Shown here: in pieces, positions 1-8,227 of the stretch
How positions within the stretch are numbered: position 1 is the stretch's first letter
Layout of the letters: each line of letters opens with the position of its first letter
DNA from: Kallipyga gabonensis
GTDB taxonomy: Bacteria > Bacillota > Clostridia > Tissierellales > Peptoniphilaceae
Direction of reading: 5' to 3'
DNA: 64,000 nt
NCBI RefSeq assembly: GCF_001286805.1
Contig: NZ_CXYV01000002.1
Location: 806,001-870,000 of the forward strand
Translations under genes and position numbers: made by a program
The notes under the pieces: generated by a model
The model's database searches: none
Told to the model about the DNA's origin: nothing
Seen by the model: only the letters and a program-made list of their open reading frames with translations

Positions 1-522
1 GTATTCCAGGATTTTTCCGTTCTTGACACCACAATTGCCGAATGTGTTGCCCAGACAGCGGATTTTGACCGTGTAAAGGTCCTTCGCTGTCTGGACCAGG
101 CGGGTTTAACAAAAACAATAGAAAAGCTTCCCAAAGGAATAGACACCCACCTTGGCCGGGAAGTGTACTTGGATGGGATTGTTCTTTCCGGTGGTCAAAC
201 TCAAAGGTTGATGCTGGCTCGGGCTCTATATAAAGACGGCCCCATCCTGGTTTTGGATGAACCAACTGCTGCTCTTGATCCTCTTGCAGAAAGTGAGATT
301 TATAGAAAGTACAAGGGGATGACAGCAGGCAAAACCTCTCTTTTCATCTCCCACCGATTGGCTTCTACCCGCTTCTGCGACCGCATCCTTTTTATTGCCG
401 ATGGCGGAATCCTTGAAGAGGGAAAACATGAGGATCTGGTCGCTAAAGAAGGTCCTTATGCGGATCTTTTTGAGGTTCAGAGCCGTTATTATCAGGAAGG
501 AGGGGAGAAGAATGGAAAATAA
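1..522 (+). CDS. ABC transporter, ATP-binding part, 5' end outside the window
   Basis: The open frame runs from base 1, so only the last 173 codons are present. It starts in the Q-loop (VFQDF) of an ABC ATPase and continues through the signature LSGGQ, Walker B (ILVLDEP), the D-loop and the switch histidine (ISHRL). The missing part should hold the membrane domain and Walker A, as in type IV exporters. The stop overlaps the start of the next ABC gene by 11 bases, and both end in similar C-termini (QSRYYQ and QAQYYT). The two therefore probably form one heterodimeric exporter. The substrate cannot be told from sequence: peptide, lipid or drug export are all possible. Confidence 0.9.
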   Translation, partial: VFQDFSVLDTTIAECVAQTADFDRVKVLRCLDQAGLTKTIEKLPKGIDTHLGREVYLDGIVLSGGQTQRLMLARALYKDGPILVLDEPTAALDPLAESEIYRKYKGMTAGKTSLFISHRLASTRFCDRILFIADGGILEEGKHEDLVAKEGPYADLFEVQSRYYQEGGEKNGK

Positions 523-2386
523 AAGTAGCACATTTGGCTTCCGGGAGACTCTGGCTATCCACCGGAGGGCGGTGATCGACATGGACCGGCTCGCACCGGG
601 TTGCTTCGTCCCTTTCATCCTTTCCTCCGGAGTAAAAGCCATCTCTCCCTACGTATCAATCTGGCTCTCCGCCCAGGTTATCAACGAACTGGCTTCCTTT
701 CGCCGGCCTGATGCCTTGGGACGCTGGATCATTCTCATCCTGGTCATTACCATCGTCACTGACCTCCTTCAGGCGGTTTTGGACCGGTGGAAAAATGTGA
801 AAGATGAACTCTTTTATAACCAGTATGAGTCTCTCTATACGGAAAAATTTCTTCAGCTGGATTATGCGGACTGCGATAAACAGGAAGTCCGAGACCTCTT
901 CACCCAAATTCAGCAAAGTTCCAATTGGGGAGGGTGGGGTTTCGCTTATCTTCCCATGTATTTTTCCCAAGCCGTTGAAGGTTTTTTTGGGATCTTATCT
1001 GCACTTGCTTTGACCGTCAGCCTGTTTACCCAAATGGTTCCTTCATCAGGGGGAAGTTTGACTCTCCTTAACCATCCGATCTTTATCGCCGCTATCCTTC
1101 TTTTCATCCTTGGAGTGACCTTTCTTGGGCCTGCCCTGGGGAAGAAGGCCAATTCCATTTGGAGCGATCTGGCGGAGGAATCGCGTTTTGGAAACCGACT
1201 ATTTAGTCACTTCTGTTTTATTGAGCTCGGGAATAAGGAAAAAGACATGGATCGACGGATCTATTGCCAAGGAGATTTGATGGCCCATTATGTTGATACC
1301 GTCAACATTTTTGGTGTCGGTTCACACTTTGACCGTCTGCTTGCCACGACAGTCGGGCTGAGGACCGCTTTCGCTGCAGGGCTGTCCGCTATTTTATCCG
1401 GTGGGATTTATCTCTTTGTTTGTTTGAAAGCTTTGGGAGGAGCTTTTGGTGTCGGAAGCGTTACCCAATATGTGAGAGCAGTTACCTCCTTTTCAGGCAA
1501 TGCCTCCATGCTTTTGGAAACGGTCAACCATATGCAGACCAATGCGGAATTTTTGACGTCTATTTACCAATTTTTGGATATTCCCAATGTTATGGCAGAA
1601 GGAAAACAAACCCTGGAAAAAGGGAGGGGCCTCCTATATGAAGTGGAATTTAAGGACGTATCCTTCAAATATCCCGGTTCCGATCTCTGGGCTCTTCGCC
1701 ATATTAACTTCCGTTTTAAGCAGGGAAGCCACTTAGCGATTGTAGGTGAAAATGGAAGTGGAAAGACGACTTTTATTAAGCTTCTCTGTCGCCTGTATGA
1801 TCCTCAGGAAGGACAGATTCTCCTTAATGGGGTCGATATTCGTGATTATCGCTATGATGACTATATGGATTTCTTTGCCGTAGTCTTTCAAGATTTTCAA
1901 CTCCTGGACCAGCCCCTGGGAAACAATGTAGCAGGCAGAAGTGGTTATGACCGGGGGGAGGTCCGGGATGCCTTGGTGGAGGCGGGATTTGGGGAGAAGT
2001 TGTCTCAGATGGAAAGAGGTTTGGATACCATGCTCTACAAGAAGCTTTCGGAAGAGGGAGTGGATTTATCGGGAGGCGAAGCACAGAAAGTGGCCATCGC
2101 CCGTGCCATTTACAAGGATGCTCCCTTTATTATCTTGGATGAGCCTACGGCGGCCTTGGATCCCATCGCTGAGGCGGAAATATATAGCAAGTTTGACCAA
2201 GTCGCTCAAGAGAAAACAACAATCTTTATTTCGCACCGTCTGTCCTCCTGTAAATTTTGTGATGAAATTGCAGTATTTGATGAGGGGAGGATTATTCAGC
2301 AAGGGTCCCACGAAGACCTTCTTGCTGGTGGGAAAGGGAAATACCATGACCTTTGGACGGCCCAGGCTCAGTATTATACAAAATAA
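512..2386 (+). CDS. ABC exporter, fused membrane and ATPase domains
   Basis: A 624-residue half-transporter. Residues about 25-330 contain several hydrophobic membrane segments. The ATPase domain follows with Walker A GENGSGKTT at about residue 412, Q-loop VVFQDF, signature LSGGE at about 519, Walker B FIILDEP and switch histidine ISHRL. The ATG at 512 is chosen because GAAGGAGGGGAG lies just upstream; the open frame extends further 5' without a ribosome binding site. The start overlaps the stop of the preceding ABC gene, which implies translational coupling. The protein probably pairs with that gene product in the cytoplasmic membrane to export an unknown substrate. ABC family membership is certain; substrate is unknown. 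Confidence 0.92.
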   Translation: MENKSSTFGFRETLAIHRRAVIDMDRLAPGCFVPFILSSGVKAISPYVSIWLSAQVINELASFRRPDALGRWIILILVITIVTDLLQAVLDRWKNVKDELFYNQYESLYTEKFLQLDYADCDKQEVRDLFTQIQQSSNWGGWGFAYLPMYFSQAVEGFFGILSALALTVSLFTQMVPSSGGSLTLLNHPIFIAAILLFILGVTFLGPALGKKANSIWSDLAEESRFGNRLFSHFCFIELGNKEKDMDRRIYCQGDLMAHYVDTVNIFGVGSHFDRLLATTVGLRTAFAAGLSAILSGGIYLFVCLKALGGAFGVGSVTQYVRAVTSFSGNASMLLETVNHMQTNAEFLTSIYQFLDIPNVMAEGKQTLEKGRGLLYEVEFKDVSFKYPGSDLWALRHINFRFKQGSHLAIVGENGSGKTTFIKLLCRLYDPQEGQILLNGVDIRDYRYDDYMDFFAVVFQDFQLLDQPLGNNVAGRSGYDRGEVRDALVEAGFGEKLSQMERGLDTMLYKKLSEEGVDLSGGEAQKVAIARAIYKDAPFIILDEPTAALDPIAEAEIYSKFDQVAQEKTTIFISHRLSSCKFCDEIAVFDEGRIIQQGSHEDLLAGGKGKYHDLWTAQAQYYTK

Positions 2387-2443
2387 AGTTGAAGGCCAGG
2401 AAATCGACAGACTAGGGCCTGAGGATATTCTTTCCAAGAGCAG

Positions 2444-2482
2444 ATAGGTCAACGTGTTGCATAACGCAACACATTGACCTAT
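2444..2482. repeat. Long palindrome before toxin-antitoxin genes
   Basis: Two 17-base arms at 2444-2460 and 2466-2482 are complementary except at one position and flank the loop ATAAC. The core reads GTTGCATAACGCAAC. No T-run follows, so a Rho-independent terminator is less likely than an operator. RelB-type antitoxins commonly bind palindromes just before their own gene, and this one ends 27 bases before the antitoxin start. It could also end or protect the upstream ABC transcript. Confidence 0.6.
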
Positions 2483-2509
2483 CATTATAAATATAGGAGG
2501 TGAACTGAT

Positions 2510-2812
2510 ATGGCAGCTAATAAAACAGCAACTGTAAATGTAAGAATACAAGAGAACATTAAGAAGCAGGCTGAAGAAATCCTAGAAACGATTGGCATTC
2601 CCAGAGCAACGGCAATCGACATGTTCTATCGACAAATTATTTTTAATAAGGGTATCCCGTTTTCGTTAACGATCCCAAAGAGCTTACCAACTAGGGAAGA
2701 AATGGATAAAAAATCTTTCGATTCACTTATGGCAAATGGGTATTCCCAGGCAATTCAAGGGGACTCCTATCCGCTGGAAGATATTTTTGAAGAGCTGGAG
2801 GAAGGGCTTTGA
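2510..2812 (+). CDS. RelB/DinJ-family antitoxin
   Basis: A 100-residue protein that begins with a ribbon-helix-helix-like segment (TATVNVRIQENIKKQAEEIL) followed by IGIPRATAIDMFYRQII, the usual N-terminal pattern of RelB/DinJ antitoxins. A good site, ATAGGAGGTGA, precedes the ATG. The next gene starts within its stop codon region (TTGA overlap), the normal layout for antitoxin then toxin. The antitoxin is expected to neutralise the toxin and to repress its own promoter through the palindrome upstream. The module is visibly richer in A+T than the flanking operons, which suggests transfer. Confidence 0.85.
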   Translation: MAANKTATVNVRIQENIKKQAEEILETIGIPRATAIDMFYRQIIFNKGIPFSLTIPKSLPTREEMDKKSFDSLMANGYSQAIQGDSYPLEDIFEELEEGL

Positions 2813-3159
2813 AAGGGATTTATAAGATCAGAATCACAAGACAGGCTAAAGTGCATTTGAAAGCGATTAGGGATTATATCTCCAGGGATTTAAAAGAGCC
2901 CATTTTGTCGATTAAAATGCTTGAATTGATTAAGTCCGAAATTCAACTCTTAGAGACTTTCCCCCAACGCATCAAACGCATTAATGAATCACCCTGGCAT
3001 GATTTGGGTTTTAGAAAAATTCGTATAAAAAATTACTATGTCTATTTTTGGATTGATGATCAAAAAGACATCGTTCATATTATTGCAGTTATTTATGTGA
3101 AAAGAGATCAAGAGAGTCAATTGAAAAAACTTGGGGTTGAAAAAGAAAATAAGGATTGA
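2809..3159 (+). CDS. RelE/ParE-family toxin
   Basis: A 116-residue basic protein with the RelE/ParE fold pattern: N-terminal ITRQAKVHLKAIRDYI, a helix ending LLETFPQRI, then FRKIRIKNYYVYFWIDD and the final strand IIAVIYVKRD. Translation starts at TTG 2809 and overlaps the antitoxin stop by four bases. RelE members cleave mRNA on the ribosome and ParE members poison gyrase; this sequence alone does not separate the two. It is about 20 residues longer than many family members because of a charged C-terminal tail (EKENKD). The neighbour is its likely antitoxin. Confidence 0.8.
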   Translation: MKGIYKIRITRQAKVHLKAIRDYISRDLKEPILSIKMLELIKSEIQLLETFPQRIKRINESPWHDLGFRKIRIKNYYVYFWIDDQKDIVHIIAVIYVKRDQESQLKKLGVEKENKD

Positions 3160-3201
3160 ACAGTGTGAGATCATTTTCACCGGTTTGGCTCCCTTAAAGA
3201 T

Positions 3202-3230
3202 TTGTCAAAGAGGTAAAAATAATGTAAGAT
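3202..3230 (+). promoter_or_regulatory. Probable promoter of the mgl-gal operon
   Basis: TTGTCA at 3202-3207 and TAAGAT at 3225-3230 are separated by 17 bases, and TG directly precedes the -10 hexamer. Transcription would begin near 3237, just before the hairpin at 3242, about 110 bases before mglB. Confidence 0.5.
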
Positions 3231-3241
3231 GAGTTGACGAA

Positions 3242-3292
3242 TTCCAATAGGGCGAGTGGATTATTTCTGATAATCCATGGCTCCTGTTGGAA
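3242..3292 (+). promoter_or_regulatory. Hairpin at the 5' end of the mgl transcript
   Basis: An outer stem pairs 3242-3252 with 3282-3292 (two G-U pairs). A symmetric 4-by-4 internal loop follows, and then a perfect inner 8-base-pair stem, TGGATTAT with ATAATCCA, closes on the loop TTCTG. No T-run follows, so it is not a typical terminator. It would form at the very start of the mRNA from the predicted promoter and could stabilise the message or bind a regulator. Confidence 0.55.
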
Positions 3293-3301
3293 ACGTTGTC
3301 T
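3287..3301 (+). promoter_or_regulatory. Candidate CcpA cre site before mglB
   Basis: TTGGAAACGTTGTCT matches the extended catabolite-responsive element consensus WTGNAANCGNWNNCW at every fixed position. It lies upstream of a sugar uptake operon, where CcpA repression is expected in Firmicutes. It sits downstream of the predicted promoter, so it would act as a roadblock. It overlaps the 3' arm of the hairpin. Whether this genome encodes CcpA is not visible here. Confidence 0.45.
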
Positions 3302-3348
3302 TACTAATAGTTATGCTCGATGCATCGCTATATTCTAAGGAGGAATGA

Positions 3349-4497
3349 ATGAAAACATCAAAAAAGTTACTCATGATTCTTGTTGCCTTCGCAATGGTCA
3401 TTACTTTTGCTGCTTGTGGCAACAAAACACCCAGCGAGAGCTCTGAGGCTCCCGCCAGCTCCTCTGAGGCTGAAAGTCAGGCAGAACCTGCCGAAAAGCC
3501 CGCTGAAGGAAAAAGCTATGATATTGGTGTTGCGATTTACCAGTACAACGATAACTTCATGACCCAGTATCGCGAAGAACTCGATAAGTACTTCAAGGAA
3601 CTCGGGGAGAAGAATGGTGTGACCTACAACGTTGAATTCCAGGACGGAAAGAACGACCAGGCCACCCAGACCGAACAGCTCAACAACTTCATCGCTCAGG
3701 GCAAGGATTTGATCATTGCTAACCTCGTCGATCCTACCGGTGCTGACCAGGTCATCAACTCCGCCAAACAGGCCAACATTCCTGTCGTCCTGATCAACCG
3801 TGAAGCCAATACGGAAACCATGCAGATCTGGCCCGGAAAAACCACCTATGTTGGTGTTGACGCTCGTCAGTCCGGAATTTACCAGGGTGACATCATTGCC
3901 GCTCTTGAAAATAAGGGTGACATCAATGGCGACGGTAAGGTAAACTACGTCATGATCATGGGCGATGCCGGTAACGTTGATGCCGAGCAGAGAACCAAAT
4001 ACTCTGTGGAAACCCTTCAGAAGACCATCCCCGCAGAATCCCTGGGCGAGCCCCAGAGAGGAAACTGGGCACAGGACAAGGGTCAGGAAATCGCCGCCAA
4101 CGCTCTTTCTCAATATGGGAAAGATGTTGAAGTCATCTTCTGCAACAATGATGGTATGGCTCTGGGTGCCAAGCAGGCCATTGATGGTGCAGGCCGCAAG
4201 GTCAACGAGGACATCTACCTGGTCGGCGTGGACGCTCTTCCCGAAGTCGTTGAACTTCTTGGTAAGGGTGAATTCACCGGAACCGTGTTGAACGACTATT
4301 TCAACCAGGCTCATACCGCTGCTGAAGTTGCTGTCAAACTCTTAGCCGGTAACGACGTTTCTTCCTACTACTGGCATGACTACGTCAAGGTATTAAAGCC
4401 TGAAGACGCTGAGCTCAGCCGCCTGGACTACAAAGAAGAGTCCGTTGAAGAATATACCAAACGTATCCAAGAGCAGTACGGTGATGCTGCCAAATAA
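3349..4497 (+). CDS. mglB: Galactose/methyl-galactoside ABC transporter binding lipoprotein
   Basis: A 382-residue lipoprotein. The N-terminus has a signal peptide ending in the lipobox FAAC, with lipidation expected at Cys 23, followed by a Ser/Glu/Ala-rich linker. The mature part is a periplasmic-binding-protein type I sugar domain, beginning YDIGVAIYQYNDNFM. The DINGDGKVNYVMIMGD segment resembles the calcium-binding loop region of MglB. AAGGAGG lies five bases before the ATG at 3349. It captures extracellular sugar for the MglA-MglC transporter encoded next; the downstream galactokinase supports galactose as substrate. A terminator right after the gene should make it more abundant than the membrane components. 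Ribose or another sugar is possible but less likely. Confidence 0.88.
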   Translation: MKTSKKLLMILVAFAMVITFAACGNKTPSESSEAPASSSEAESQAEPAEKPAEGKSYDIGVAIYQYNDNFMTQYREELDKYFKELGEKNGVTYNVEFQDGKNDQATQTEQLNNFIAQGKDLIIANLVDPTGADQVINSAKQANIPVVLINREANTETMQIWPGKTTYVGVDARQSGIYQGDIIAALENKGDINGDGKVNYVMIMGDAGNVDAEQRTKYSVETLQKTIPAESLGEPQRGNWAQDKGQEIAANALSQYGKDVEVIFCNNDGMALGAKQAIDGAGRKVNEDIYLVGVDALPEVVELLGKGEFTGTVLNDYFNQAHTAAEVAVKLLAGNDVSSYYWHDYVKVLKPEDAELSRLDYKEESVEEYTKRIQEQYGDAAK

Positions 4498-4516
4498 GTA
4501 ATTCAATAGGGAATAA

Positions 4517-4548
4517 GGCACCGCTCCCTTGAGCGGTGCCTTTTCCTT
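4517..4548 (+). terminator. Intercistronic terminator between mglB and mglA
   Basis: A perfect 10-base-pair stem, GGCACCGCTC (4517-4526) with GAGCGGTGCC (4531-4540), has loop CCTT and is followed by TTTTCCTT. Partial termination here would give more binding protein than ATPase and permease. Confidence 0.88.
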
Positions 4549-4643
4549 ATACTGTCAGTTTCGGAAGATAACTACTCTTTCGAGACAAACTTTTATCTGA
4601 ATAATTCATCAACCATTCTTCGCAGACCTAGAAAGGGCCACCT

Positions 4644-6179
4644 ATGAATGACATCATTCTAGAAATGAAACACATATACAAGGCCTTTCCCGGTGTTCAA
4701 GCCCTTGATGATGCAAATTTAACCTTGAGAAAAGGGACGGTCCATGCATTGATGGGGGAGAACGGAGCCGGAAAATCCACCTTGATGAAATGTCTTTTTG
4801 GCATTTATAAAAAGGACAGTGGGGATATTCTCTACCAGGGAAAAAGTGTCAATTTTACCACTTCCAAAGAAGCAATTGATGACGGTATCTCCATGATCCA
4901 CCAGGAGCTCCAACCCATTCCGATGATGACTATTGCAGAAAATCTCTTTCTCGGAGACTACCCGACGAAAAAGGGCTTTGTGGACCATGCGGCCATGAAT
5001 AAGGCAACAGCAGGTTATCTGGAAACAGTCGGACTTCATGTTCCACCCACTACGCTTCTTGCTAATTTGACCATATCCCAACAACAGTCTGTTGAAATCG
5101 CTAAGGCGATTTCTCATCATGCCAACATTGTCATTATGGACGAGCCTACATCTTCATTGACCATGAATGAGGTCGATACTTTATTTGAAATTATTCGCAA
5201 TTTATGTAAGCAGGGAATTGGGATTATTTATATTTCTCACAAGATGGATGAAATCAAGGAAATTGCTGATGATGTCACCATCATGCGGGATGGAAAATAT
5301 GTCGGCACCTTTGATGCAAAGAAAATCACCAATTATGAAATCGTCCGCCACATGGTAGGGCGTGAACTGACCAACCAATACCCGGACCATGTGGATGAGT
5401 CCACAGATGATATCGCCTTGGAAGTGAAGAACTTCACATCACCCACCCCCCATTCCTTTACCAACTGCTCCTTCAAGTTGAAGAAAGGGGAGGTTTTGGG
5501 CGTGGCCGGTCTGGTCGGTGCCCAGCGATCCGAGCTCATGGAATCCATCTTTGGTCTTCGTCTTCATGAGCCGGAAGGAGAACTTTTTGTCGACGGGAAT
5601 AAGGTGGAGATTAATTCGCCAAAAGAAGCCATTAAAAATGGTCTGGCTTTAGTGACCGAAGACCGTCGTGGGTCCGGGATTTTCGGCGTCCTGGGGGTAG
5701 GAGACAACATCACCATCTCCTCCTTATCCAAGTATAAAAAGGCGACAGGCCTTCTCAACACTTCAAAGATGTCCGAAGTCGTCCAGAAGGGGATCGAAGC
5801 CCTTCGAATCAAGACGCCTTCCGCTGCTACCCATATAAATAACTTGTCCGGCGGCAACCAGCAGAAGGTCATTCTTTCTCGCTGGCTGGCTACCGATCCC
5901 GATATTTATATTCTGGATGAACCCACCCGAGGGATTGATGTCGGGGCAAAGTATGAGATCTATGAAATTATTGATGATCTCTCCAAACAAGGAAAATCAA
6001 TTATAATGATTTCTTCTGAAATGGGAGAGATTATCGGGATGTCTGACCGGATCATGGTTATGTGTGAAGGTCGTATTTCCGGCTATCTCACAGCTGAAGA
6101 GGCAACCCAGGAGAAAGTGATGGACTTGGCCACCCGGTTCATGACGAAGAATGTTGTAGAAGGAGAAGCTCATGAGTGA
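4644..6179 (+). CDS. mglA: Sugar ABC transporter with two ATPase domains
   Basis: A 511-residue protein made of two ABC domains in tandem, the normal layout of MglA/RbsA. The first has Walker A GENGAGKST at residue 38, Q-loop IHQE, a degenerate signature (TISQQQ) and Walker B VIMDEPT. The second lacks a canonical Walker A (GLVGAQRSE) but has signature LSGGNQQK near residue 400 and Walker B YILDEPT. This asymmetry is typical of the family. It should power sugar import by the MglC permease. The last eight bases overlap the mglC start. The ribosome binding site is weak (GAAAGGG), in keeping with lower expression than mglB. Confidence 0.93.
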   Translation: MNDIILEMKHIYKAFPGVQALDDANLTLRKGTVHALMGENGAGKSTLMKCLFGIYKKDSGDILYQGKSVNFTTSKEAIDDGISMIHQELQPIPMMTIAENLFLGDYPTKKGFVDHAAMNKATAGYLETVGLHVPPTTLLANLTISQQQSVEIAKAISHHANIVIMDEPTSSLTMNEVDTLFEIIRNLCKQGIGIIYISHKMDEIKEIADDVTIMRDGKYVGTFDAKKITNYEIVRHMVGRELTNQYPDHVDESTDDIALEVKNFTSPTPHSFTNCSFKLKKGEVLGVAGLVGAQRSELMESIFGLRLHEPEGELFVDGNKVEINSPKEAIKNGLALVTEDRRGSGIFGVLGVGDNITISSLSKYKKATGLLNTSKMSEVVQKGIEALRIKTPSAATHINNLSGGNQQKVILSRWLATDPDIYILDEPTRGIDVGAKYEIYEIIDDLSKQGKSIIMISSEMGEIIGMSDRIMVMCEGRISGYLTAEEATQEKVMDLATRFMTKNVVEGEAHE

Positions 6180-7194
6180 AAAGATAAAAAAACCGGCTGA
6201 CATTCGCAAGACCTCGGTAAAGGATTGGCTGATTGAGAACGCCTTAATCGTTGTTATCATCGCCATGGTGATTTATACATCATTTTCCGCCGATAACTTT
6301 GTCAGCTTTATTAACCTGAAGAATATCCTGGCCAATGTTTCCGTCCGCTTTGTGATTGCTCTTGGTGTTTCCGGTTGCTTGATCACACGAGGGACAGACC
6401 TTTCTGCAGGCCGTGTTGTAGGCTTAACTTCAGTGCTCACTGCTCTTATGCTCCAACGTCCGGAAGCTCCCGGCGTTCTTTATGAAGGGATTGCCGGATC
6501 GCCCATCCCCGTCGCCCTTTTAGCTGCCCTGGCCTTAGGTGCCCTGGTTGGCCTGTTAAACGGCTGCGTTGTCGCCTTCCTGAACGTTCCACCCTTTATC
6601 GCCACCCTGGGTACCCAGATTGCCATCTATGGGACGAATATGATCCTTTCTCAAAACAAACCCATCGGATCCCTAAATAATACTTTTACAGGCTTCGGTG
6701 CCCAAGGTTTGACCCTGGGCGGATTGATTATTCCCTGGGTTTTCTTTGTCGCCCTGGTCGTTGGTGTGGTCATGTACGTCGTCTATAATTACACCACCTA
6801 CGGAAAAAATATGTACGCAATCGGCGGAAATGAGATTGCAGCAGAAGTATCCGGTGTTAACACTCAACGCTCTAAGCTGAAGATCTACACTATTGCGGGT
6901 CTCCTCTATGGACTGGCAGGATTCCTCCTCACCGCAAAAACCGGATCAGCGGCTGTTTCCGCCGGAACCGGCTACGAACTTGAAGCCATCGCGGCAGCCA
7001 CCATCGGTGGCGTTTCCACCGCTGGCGGTGTGGGTACCGTTCCCGGAGTTCTTTTGGGCGTCCTGGTTTTTGAACTTCTGAAGACCTGCCTCCAGTTCCT
7101 GGGAATCACTCCGGAAATGACCAACATCTTCCAGGGTGCTGTCATCGTCATCGCCGTTGCCCTCGATATTCGCAAGACTATGCGGAAGAGATAG
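6172..7194 (+). CDS. mglC: Galactose/methyl-galactoside ABC transporter permease
   Basis: A 340-residue integral membrane protein with eight or more hydrophobic segments, matching MglC/RbsC length. Conserved stretches include LITRGTDLSAGRVVGL and NVPPFIATLGT, and YGKNMYAIGGNEIAAEVSGV, the cytoplasmic loop that contacts the ATPase. GGAGAAG lies just before the ATG and the start overlaps mglA. It forms the transport channel for the sugar delivered by MglB. Family assignment is firm; galactose rather than ribose is inferred from mglB and galK. Confidence 0.93.
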   Translation: MSEKIKKPADIRKTSVKDWLIENALIVVIIAMVIYTSFSADNFVSFINLKNILANVSVRFVIALGVSGCLITRGTDLSAGRVVGLTSVLTALMLQRPEAPGVLYEGIAGSPIPVALLAALALGALVGLLNGCVVAFLNVPPFIATLGTQIAIYGTNMILSQNKPIGSLNNTFTGFGAQGLTLGGLIIPWVFFVALVVGVVMYVVYNYTTYGKNMYAIGGNEIAAEVSGVNTQRSKLKIYTIAGLLYGLAGFLLTAKTGSAAVSAGTGYELEAIAAATIGGVSTAGGVGTVPGVLLGVLVFELLKTCLQFLGITPEMTNIFQGAVIVIAVALDIRKTMRKR

Positions 7195-7210
7195 TCTTTG
7201 AGGAGTTTTC

Positions 7211-8227
7211 ATGGACGGGAACAAAGATAGAATCATCAATGAACAGTCAAGGGTTCAGGAGGGGGCTTATCCCCCCCTTGAACCTTTTCTTTTGGAAAAT
7301 GAGGACCTCCGTCTGGTTCTTTTGCCGGACCGGGGTTTTAAGCTGGCCTCTCTTTTTGACAAGGCCAAGGGGGTGGAGTGTCTCTTCCAGCCCCAAGGTT
7401 TAGCGGAAGGGGATGAGTACCGGCCCAGGAAGCTGGGGGAAATCTACCGGCCCAGAAAAGTGGGCGATGATTTTTCTCAATATGACCGGTCAGGACTGGA
7501 CGATTGCATTCCGACCATCGACCCTTGCCAGATCCAGGACCCTCCCTTGGAGACTTTTGACCACGGGGAAGTCTGGTCCCAGGCCTGGCAATTAGTGGAA
7601 GAGCGGGAAAGAGAGCTGACCTGCCGGGTGGACCTGGTTTCCATGCCCCTGACCCTGGAACGAAAGGTCTCCCTGCAAGGCAGGGGAGTCCGTCTGGGTT
7701 ACCGCCTGGTCAACCATGGGGATCGGGCCTATCCCTGGCTTTGGACTCTCCATGGGCTCTTCCGTTTTTCCCGGGAGGGAGTTTTGCTTCTACCGGAGCC
7801 GTTTTCCATAAAGAATGTCCAAAATGAGGAAGTTTGGGATTTTGATCCCCGGGTCTTAGCCCGGCTTCAAGATAACCATACCTATAAGTTTTATTACGAA
7901 GGGAAGGCCCCCAAGGGGCCAACCGGCATCCTTTATCCCGAGTCTGGTCTGGCTGTCCAGCTTCACTATGATCAGGATCTCTTTCCCTATCTTGGAGTTT
8001 GGATTACCACGGGGGGATACATGGGGGAGAAAAATTTGGCCATCGAGCCCTCCAACGGCTACTATGACCGCCTGGACCGGGCTATTAAAAACGGGACAGG
8101 GGACTGGTTGGAAGCCGGCAGGGAAACGACCTGGCAGGTGGACTTAACCATTCATGACCTGGAGGAGGATTCGGCTGCTTTGGGGATCATAGAGAAGGGA
8201 GTAAAATATGACCAGACCAAGAGATAA
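7211..8227 (+). CDS. Aldose 1-epimerase-like (mutarotase-fold) protein
   Basis: A 338-residue protein resembling the galactose mutarotase superfamily. Visible landmarks are LPDRGFKLASLFDKAKG near the N-terminus, DHGEVW at about residues 117-122 carrying a candidate catalytic histidine, LHGLFRFS, and AIEPSNG near residue 277 carrying a candidate catalytic glutamate. It lies between the sugar permease and galactokinase, overlapping the latter by 20 bases, so a role in supplying the alpha anomer of galactose to GalK is a reasonable inference. It is diverged from classical GalM, so another sugar or a non-catalytic role cannot be excluded. GAGGAGTTTTC precedes the ATG. Confidence 0.7.
   Translation: MDGNKDRIINEQSRVQEGAYPPLEPFLLENEDLRLVLLPDRGFKLASLFDKAKGVECLFQPQGLAEGDEYRPRKLGEIYRPRKVGDDFSQYDRSGLDDCIPTIDPCQIQDPPLETFDHGEVWSQAWQLVEERERELTCRVDLVSMPLTLERKVSLQGRGVRLGYRLVNHGDRAYPWLWTLHGLFRFSREGVLLLPEPFSIKNVQNEEVWDFDPRVLARLQDNHTYKFYYEGKAPKGPTGILYPESGLAVQLHYDQDLFPYLGVWITTGGYMGEKNLAIEPSNGYYDRLDRAIKNGTGDWLEAGRETTWQVDLTIHDLEEDSAALGIIEKGVKYDQTKR

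Noticed and set aside
3367-4314. 315-codon minus-strand open frame inside mglB
   Set aside because: It is the mirror of a strongly supported lipoprotein gene and has no ribosome binding site or recognisable motif.
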